Source: Siphlonurus alternatus
Taxonomy: Eukaryota; Arthropoda; Insecta; Ephemeroptera; Siphlonuridae
Direction: 5' to 3'
Length of the DNA stretch: 64,000 nucleotides
Assembly: GCA_949825025.1 (NCBI GenBank)
Contig: OX463780.1
Location: 22,152,356 to 22,216,355, forward strand
Both the position numbers and the translations under genes were made by a program. Below, in pieces: positions 58,667 through 64,000 of this stretch. Under the pieces are notes generated by a model. It saw only the letters and a program-made list of their open reading frames with translations, did no database searches and had not been told where the DNA came from. How positions within the stretch are numbered: the stretch's first letter is position 1; each line of letters begins with the position of its first letter.

Positions 58667-58988
58667 GAGAGTATCCTGTGAACAAAGGTGTACCTTCTCA
58701 CTAATGGTGGATCCAGAGGTGCGCGGAGTGACCCAATCTACGGACAGTCTCAAGGGCGTCTCAATCGTCCTTATAACTACGTGCCCAAGGATTCGCGGAG
58801 TTTTACTACAGATATAACTACAGTTTTATCCAGCGCTAGCTACATGCACCCCGACAATCAGAACTATGTGAGCATGAGCGGTGTTCCTTCAATGTGTTAC
58901 AATCGTTACACCTTCCTTGGGTCTTTTACGATCTCGTACGTACATCGAAATCACAAACTTTAGTGTATTCCGCTATTGAACCACAATT

Positions 58989-58994
58989 AATAAA
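58989..58994 (+). promoter_or_regulatory. Candidate polyadenylation signal of the clip protease
   Basis: AATAAA followed by an A-run, about 320 nt after the stop. A second AATAAA lies near 59066. The open stretch 58688-58963 within this 3' UTR looks noncoding. Confidence 0.45.
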
Positions 58995-59210
58995 AAAAAA
59001 AAATAACAATTTATAATACTGATATTATTAGCTGCATGGCCAGCAGCAATTAAGTGAAGAAAATAAACACTGTATAATACAAATAATATGTATTCATACA
59101 TAATAATTATACATTATAATTAATGTATAAACATATGTGCTGCATAGTGATATTTTGATGATTAAAGTAATCATTTATAAGCGTTTGTTTCCCCACAAAA
59201 AAAAAAATAA

Positions 59211-59256
59211 TTTTTATTTTATTTTATTTTATTTTATTTTATTTTATTTTATTTTG
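59211..59256. repeat. (TTTTA)n microsatellite
   Basis: About nine pentamer units downstream of the clip protease. Confidence 0.9.
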
Positions 59257-59570
59257 TTACCCTCATAAATACAATACATAAATAACAAGTCAGAGGCAGG
59301 AGATTTACAAACAGTCCAATAAAAATTAATTTCTTTAATACAATAGCTAAAAGAAACTTTTTATTTTTTATTTATTTCACGATTTCACCCAATACATTTC
59401 CAACAAACGAAAGGTTAAAACTGGATGAGGATAACATACAAAGAGCAAAAAAGAATATATCGATCAGGAAAGTGGTAGTTATCCTGTATTAATCCTTATC
59501 CATGCAGAATACTTATATTCTTATAATAATACAGAAACATGCAGAAGATTTATGTTTATTTAATTGCTTT

Positions 59571-59715
59571 AAAGGGGCATTCACAAAGCCTTAAGACCAC
59601 ATTTAAGGCTCAATAATTTAAGACCAGAAATTTTGGGTCTAAAAAACACGTCTAAAATCAAGCTTTAAATTATCGAGCCTTAAATGTGGCCTTAAGACTT
59701 TGTGAATGCCCCTTT
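59571..59715. mobile_element. Foldback MITE downstream of the clip protease
   Basis: Ends AAGGGGCATTCACAAAG and complement; CTTAAGACCACATTTAAGGC and its inverse continue the arms. It is flanked by TTAA on the left and TTTA on the right, again close to a TTAA target. The ATTCAC(A/G)AAGC motif recalls the 6622 element. Confidence 0.65.
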
Positions 59716-62700
59716 TATTGACTAGTTTATTCAATTAAAATATTCTTTTTATTTAAGATATTAACGATGAATTGTAAAAAAAAAAAAATAATTATCAACA
59801 TGTAAATTGAGTTGCATCAATAAAACCTCTGCGCATTTCTCATTGTTGAATGATAACCCTGATTGTAAAAATGAAAAAATCACATTTGTATAATTATTTT
59901 ATAAAATTTTAGATGATAATGATATTAATTGATAAATAATTTTCTGTAAGTATATGATTTATACTTCATGTATTGTTACAATATTTTACAGGTATTATAG
60001 GCAGTGTTTCATTACAGTTCTTGGTTTTCCTATGCAGGTTATTATACGAGTATTAGCTGCAAAAAACCTAAAATAGCATTTATACAATAAATATCTTGTA
60101 CTATTTAATTTGAATAAAATCTTCGTATAGCAAGATAAATGAAGATAAAATCATTTTAAGCTTATATCATAAAAAATAATGTCTGTAAGCTGTACCATGT
60201 ACTGCTGACTCTAATATTATAAGTAATAAGTAAGTTTAAGAACAAAAAACGTGACGTCATCTGCACTTCCGACTATATCCCGTCCTCTGATCTGGTGTGT
60301 ATGAGAATAGAAAGTTACAGGTGTACATCGAGCTGGGTTTACAAACAGACCTATTAAGTTTTATGGGGAATAAGGGAGGAGTAAGCAAAATAATTTAAAT
60401 TGTTATGTATAATTATATTACATTAATTTACTATTAAAAATTAATGTATTTTTTATTACTATAGCACATAATTATTTGGAAATATGTATTTACAATTCCA
60501 AACCTTTAAGATTTTGTAAAAATAACCCCTACAATTATTATCTAGAGGTACTTTTCATCCCTTTTCAACATTTTAGGACTTAAAAGATTAACTCTAACGT
60601 TATATGTGGGGCCCTAAAATCAACTCACATCAATCAATCCATAAGCCACTATAGTATGAAAACGATCCTTATTTCAAATTTGATAAAATAACGTCCCAAA
60701 AAAGGAAAATGGGATATAACGTACCTTTTACGCTATAATATATACTAGGAGTACTAGGGGCTGAATTAAACGACGCCAATTTTTGGATTCACTCCAAATC
60801 ATGGATCATCTCTACACTAGGTTCGAAGTTTTCACGACCTCTATGCATAATTATACGGTTGATTTTTATTAAATAATCTATTTGGCTATAGCTGGTGTTA
60901 GATTTTCAAGGGCGGGTCGCGATCTACCCCAAGAACTAAATCATTGCCAATGGATGAGGTAGCACCTACACGCATAAATAAGAGGAATTATCGTTCCTCG
61001 CTATTGCTGCCATTGCGGAGTGGGTGGCGGTTTGGTCAGAGCCGGAGTGAGGTGTCTGTCGTTTCGTTATGTCATTATGGAGTGCACGCGCCTGATAAAG
61101 AAGGTGGATGGAGAGAGAGGGCTGGAGAAATTGCAGAGCGCATCGAGTCGCTCGTCGGTGACTCAGCGATCGCGGAGCTCCGGAGTGCAACGTTACTGAA
61201 GATTGGAGAACCCTGCCTCATGGAAACCTTGAATACTTTTTACTTTTTCTAATTTCTTAAGTGAACATGAAGCAATAACTTTTAACTTAACTGTCTGATC
61301 CGATTGTTAATAAGCATGATTACACACTATGTGATTACAATGATTATACAAGTAGTCCATTATCAAATAAATACAAATATTTATATCTATAGTGTATTTT
61401 CAACGCAGGGACTGATAAATGAGTGTGTCCATGCTCTATATAAGTTCAGTATAACAGTGAGATCAAAGAGCATTGGTGGACCTCTTATTGATAATAAGTA
61501 TTAAGCAATAAAATAGATTCAAGTTTCAAAATTCGAAATGCTACAATTTATTTTAAAATAATATTTTGCGCGTGAACTACTAGCACGACGCATGATTCGT
61601 AAAAAGTGAAATTGAGAGCTTATTTCAACCATTGCAATTAATTTATTTGTCATCAAATGTAGAAATGCATGCAGAACAATGTTTTGAATTGTTTAAAGAA
61701 CTATAGAAGATAATATTATTAGTATATATGTAATAGCATTATTCGTTAGATTATTAAAAAGTTAAATAATAATTAAGTATAATAATTATCCTTTTGATTG
61801 CATGTATTATACGAGGATTTTTGTTGTTTATTGCACCGGCAGTTCTGTTGTCTGTGAAAAGTCCACTGAAATAACTTTAGTATGTACATTTGCAGTGGTG
61901 TATCTTGAACCTCAATTCCGGATCTGGATGAGGCTGGTTGGTCTCCTGCATGATGGATATATATTTATGTATTTGTAAGGTGGCAGGGTGCAATTTACTC
62001 CAAACAATTCGAGGCTAGTCTCGAAGACTCTATACTGCCTTTATCATTTAATACACTTTCTTACTTTACTTTGATGTATATATAATATATATTACGTACG
62101 TACATAATAATCTCAATCTCTTATCTGTATATTTCTATACACAAACAAGAAAAAAATGTTCAACTTATTGCTCACTTTATTAACATTTTTATGTAAATAT
62201 TTTATTATCATAATGCTTTTTGTCCAAGGATGAATATTTGAATGACATGTTTATGTAAGATATTTTAAATATATGACGAGCAGAAGGTTAAAGAACCTCC
62301 GGAAGGGGCGAGCTTAATTTATTCGACTGTAGCACCTCGCAGCGAGAGAATCTTCCACTCCTTCTACCTGCGCACACCACCTCACGCCGTCCTTGATGCC
62401 AGCGCCCAGTGCCGCGCAGCTCAGTCCGTGTGAGCTGGCGGCGAGAGCGGAGGCGGCACGGCGCACGCGAGTGAAAGATGCTCAGGCGAGTATTTGCATT
62501 CTCGTTCAGGACCATGAAAAACATACCACCAACATACCGGCTCGTCGACAGAGCAACACCTTTACAAATAATGTTGTTCCTTACATAAACAGTACAGTGT
62601 AACAAAGTAGAAGATATTTATATTTGATGTATTATACTTAATGATAAATAAAAAAGCATATATATAAATTTTACAAAAACGAACTCACATGCATGATGAT

Positions 62701-63857
62701 GAATAGATTTTTCATTTCATAAATAATATTATAATAGTTGTTTTTATACATTATTCATTCCTAACATAATATAAACTATAATATTACAGTACACCTATAT
62801 ATAAAGACAAAGCGTTCGTTACACCTGACTGCTAGCCTAGAAGACACTGCAACTCCATTACGGTATGGGTTAATGATTAGAAATTTCGGGGAAGGTGAGA
62901 GATACAATTGCTTAATTCATTAATGAAGAAATGACCTTCACAGTGAGCGTGACACCGCCCAGAAATGGCACACATGCAGGTGTAACGAAAGTTTTGTCTA
63001 GAGGTGTACATGCAGTCTGTGTTCAAAAGACTAAATAGAAATGGTGCTTGCAAGAATGTTCTTTAAATCAGATTATTACCACAGTAGGGATTGTTAAGCA
63101 ACAGGTATAAAATAAAACAGCATGTAACATTGTGTTGCTATATAAAACGATACATTATTTAATTCTTAACAAAGCATCGTGGAAACAAGTTTTACTTTTG
63201 ATAAGAATGCTGTAATTAATTACATGTCGTTCTCTCCGCCGCCAGATGATATTATCTGGCGAGTGCAGCCGGGGGAATGCACTTGACCGTGACACCAAGT
63301 GTTGTCACACGTGTGTGCAGGACAATACAACTTCATTATAGTCCAATTTGTTATCCATTAAGTTATGTTCTGATATATGACGCACTTGTTTTACACAATT
63401 CAATTGCATGCAGGTGTGCTCGACAAAACAATTAATAACATGCATCATATCATGCAAAAAGGCAGTAATATTTTGAAAATGAATATATAATACATGAAAT
63501 ATATGTAATTAAATTTCCCTTCTAAAAAAAAGCACAGCAAGCAATAAACAAGATATTTTAATTTTAAAATGAATTCTATCCAAATAATTTTAGCACATTA
63601 GCATTATACTGTATAAATATTCACTTTTTACCATAATTATGTAAATAAATAATTTAATGTGTTAAATTAATGTGATGTAATTTTACGTTACACGTACGTA
63701 ATGCGTATAATTATGAAGATATGAACTATTATTGCCCATTGCATAGATGACGTCTAATTTTAAGCCTGCTCAACTTTGTTGATTTTGATTGTTGCAATAA
63801 TTGAAATTAACTTAAATCTGGCTTTAATTAAGTTAAACTTAATCCATTTATTTGCAG
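59716..63857. other. Downstream region with two GC-rich islands
   Basis: Mostly AT-rich. Islands at about 60940-61230 and 62290-62500 stand out for GC and CpG content (for example TCGGTGACTCAGCGATCGCG; GCGAGAGCGGAGGCGGCACG). They may be promoters or first exons, but no frame could be tied to a known family. Confidence 0.45.
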
Positions 63858-63917
63858 GGTTACGTGCAGGGTCGCAAGGCCTGTTTCTCAGAGGAGCAGT
63901 GTGAGCAGTATAAGTGA
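63858..63917 (+). CDS. Possible last exon of a small Cys-containing protein (partial)
   Basis: An acceptor (TTATTTGCAG) precedes 19 open codons and TGA. The peptide starts GYVQGRKAC and ends EEQCEQYK. GC content rises sharply against the AT-rich flank. The upstream exons were not identified with confidence; a Cys-rich open stretch near 63240-63355 is a candidate partner, but its donor is poor. Product unknown. Confidence 0.3.
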   Translation, partial: GYVQGRKACFSEEQCEQYK

Positions 63918-64000
63918 CGCCTCACAGCGGCGGTTTAGCCCAGTAATTCTAGCATAAAATATCATTGGGACCCGGAAAAAATTAGGGGAGTTTTGAAAAT

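Noticed and set aside
58688..58963. A 91-residue ORF after the clip protease
   Set aside because: It lies between the protease stop and its first polyadenylation signal, has no splice context or recognisable motif, and is best read as 3' UTR.
60944..61252. 102-residue ORF in the first GC island
   Set aside because: Another frame is equally open across part of it, and no motif, signal peptide or good splice site supports a protein. Kept only as a possible promoter or first exon region.

Overview
This is eukaryotic, AT-rich, intron-rich DNA from an arthropod, probably a crustacean. The lineage is inferred from gene content (a CCAP-type neuropeptide receptor and a clip-domain serine protease) and from repeat style; the sequence does not fix a species. 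Genes have GT-AG introns of 64 bp to more than 7 kb. The introns and intergenic DNA are full of (TA)n and other microsatellites, foldback MITEs and small-RNA-derived repeats. No transposase or reverse-transcriptase ORF was found.

Layout: (1) 7.3-26.8 kb, + strand: a complete crustacean cardioactive peptide (CCAP) receptor-like GPCR in ten coding exons, 423 aa. (2) 26.8-33.9 kb: gene-free, holding six foldback or mariner-like elements, several flanked by TTAA. (3) 33.9-38.5 kb, - strand: a complete spermine synthase in eight coding exons, 408 aa; its introns hold a 5S-rRNA-derived SINE and a foldback with tRNA-like arms. (4) 39.5-41.4 kb: an apparent divergent promoter between spermine synthase and a CDK2AP1/DOC-1 gene, split by a 1.47-kb hAT-like element with a perfect 8-bp target duplication. 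(5) 41.1-43.7 kb, + strand: CDK2AP1 homologue, with a noncoding first exon and the whole CDS in exon 2. (6) about 49.2-49.4 kb, - strand: a probable terminal exon of an unidentified gene. (7) 49.8-52.5 kb: a 2.7-kb palindrome with arms of more than 900 bp. (8) 53.5-58.7 kb, + strand: a secreted clip-domain serine protease, seven exons, 434 aa, with an intact catalytic triad but an unusual activation site. (9) 58.7-64 kb: mostly AT-rich, with two GC-rich islands and a possible last exon of a small Cys-rich protein at the right edge.

The genes are ordinary single genes rather than an operon: a neuropeptide receptor, polyamine synthesis, a chromatin/cell-cycle cofactor and an extracellular protease. 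The one direct link between neighbours is the head-to-head pair spermine synthase/CDK2AP1. The most distinctive content is the dense, partly nested set of non-autonomous foldback elements. Exon joins were made by hand from splice consensus and reading-frame continuity, so boundaries may be off by a few bases.
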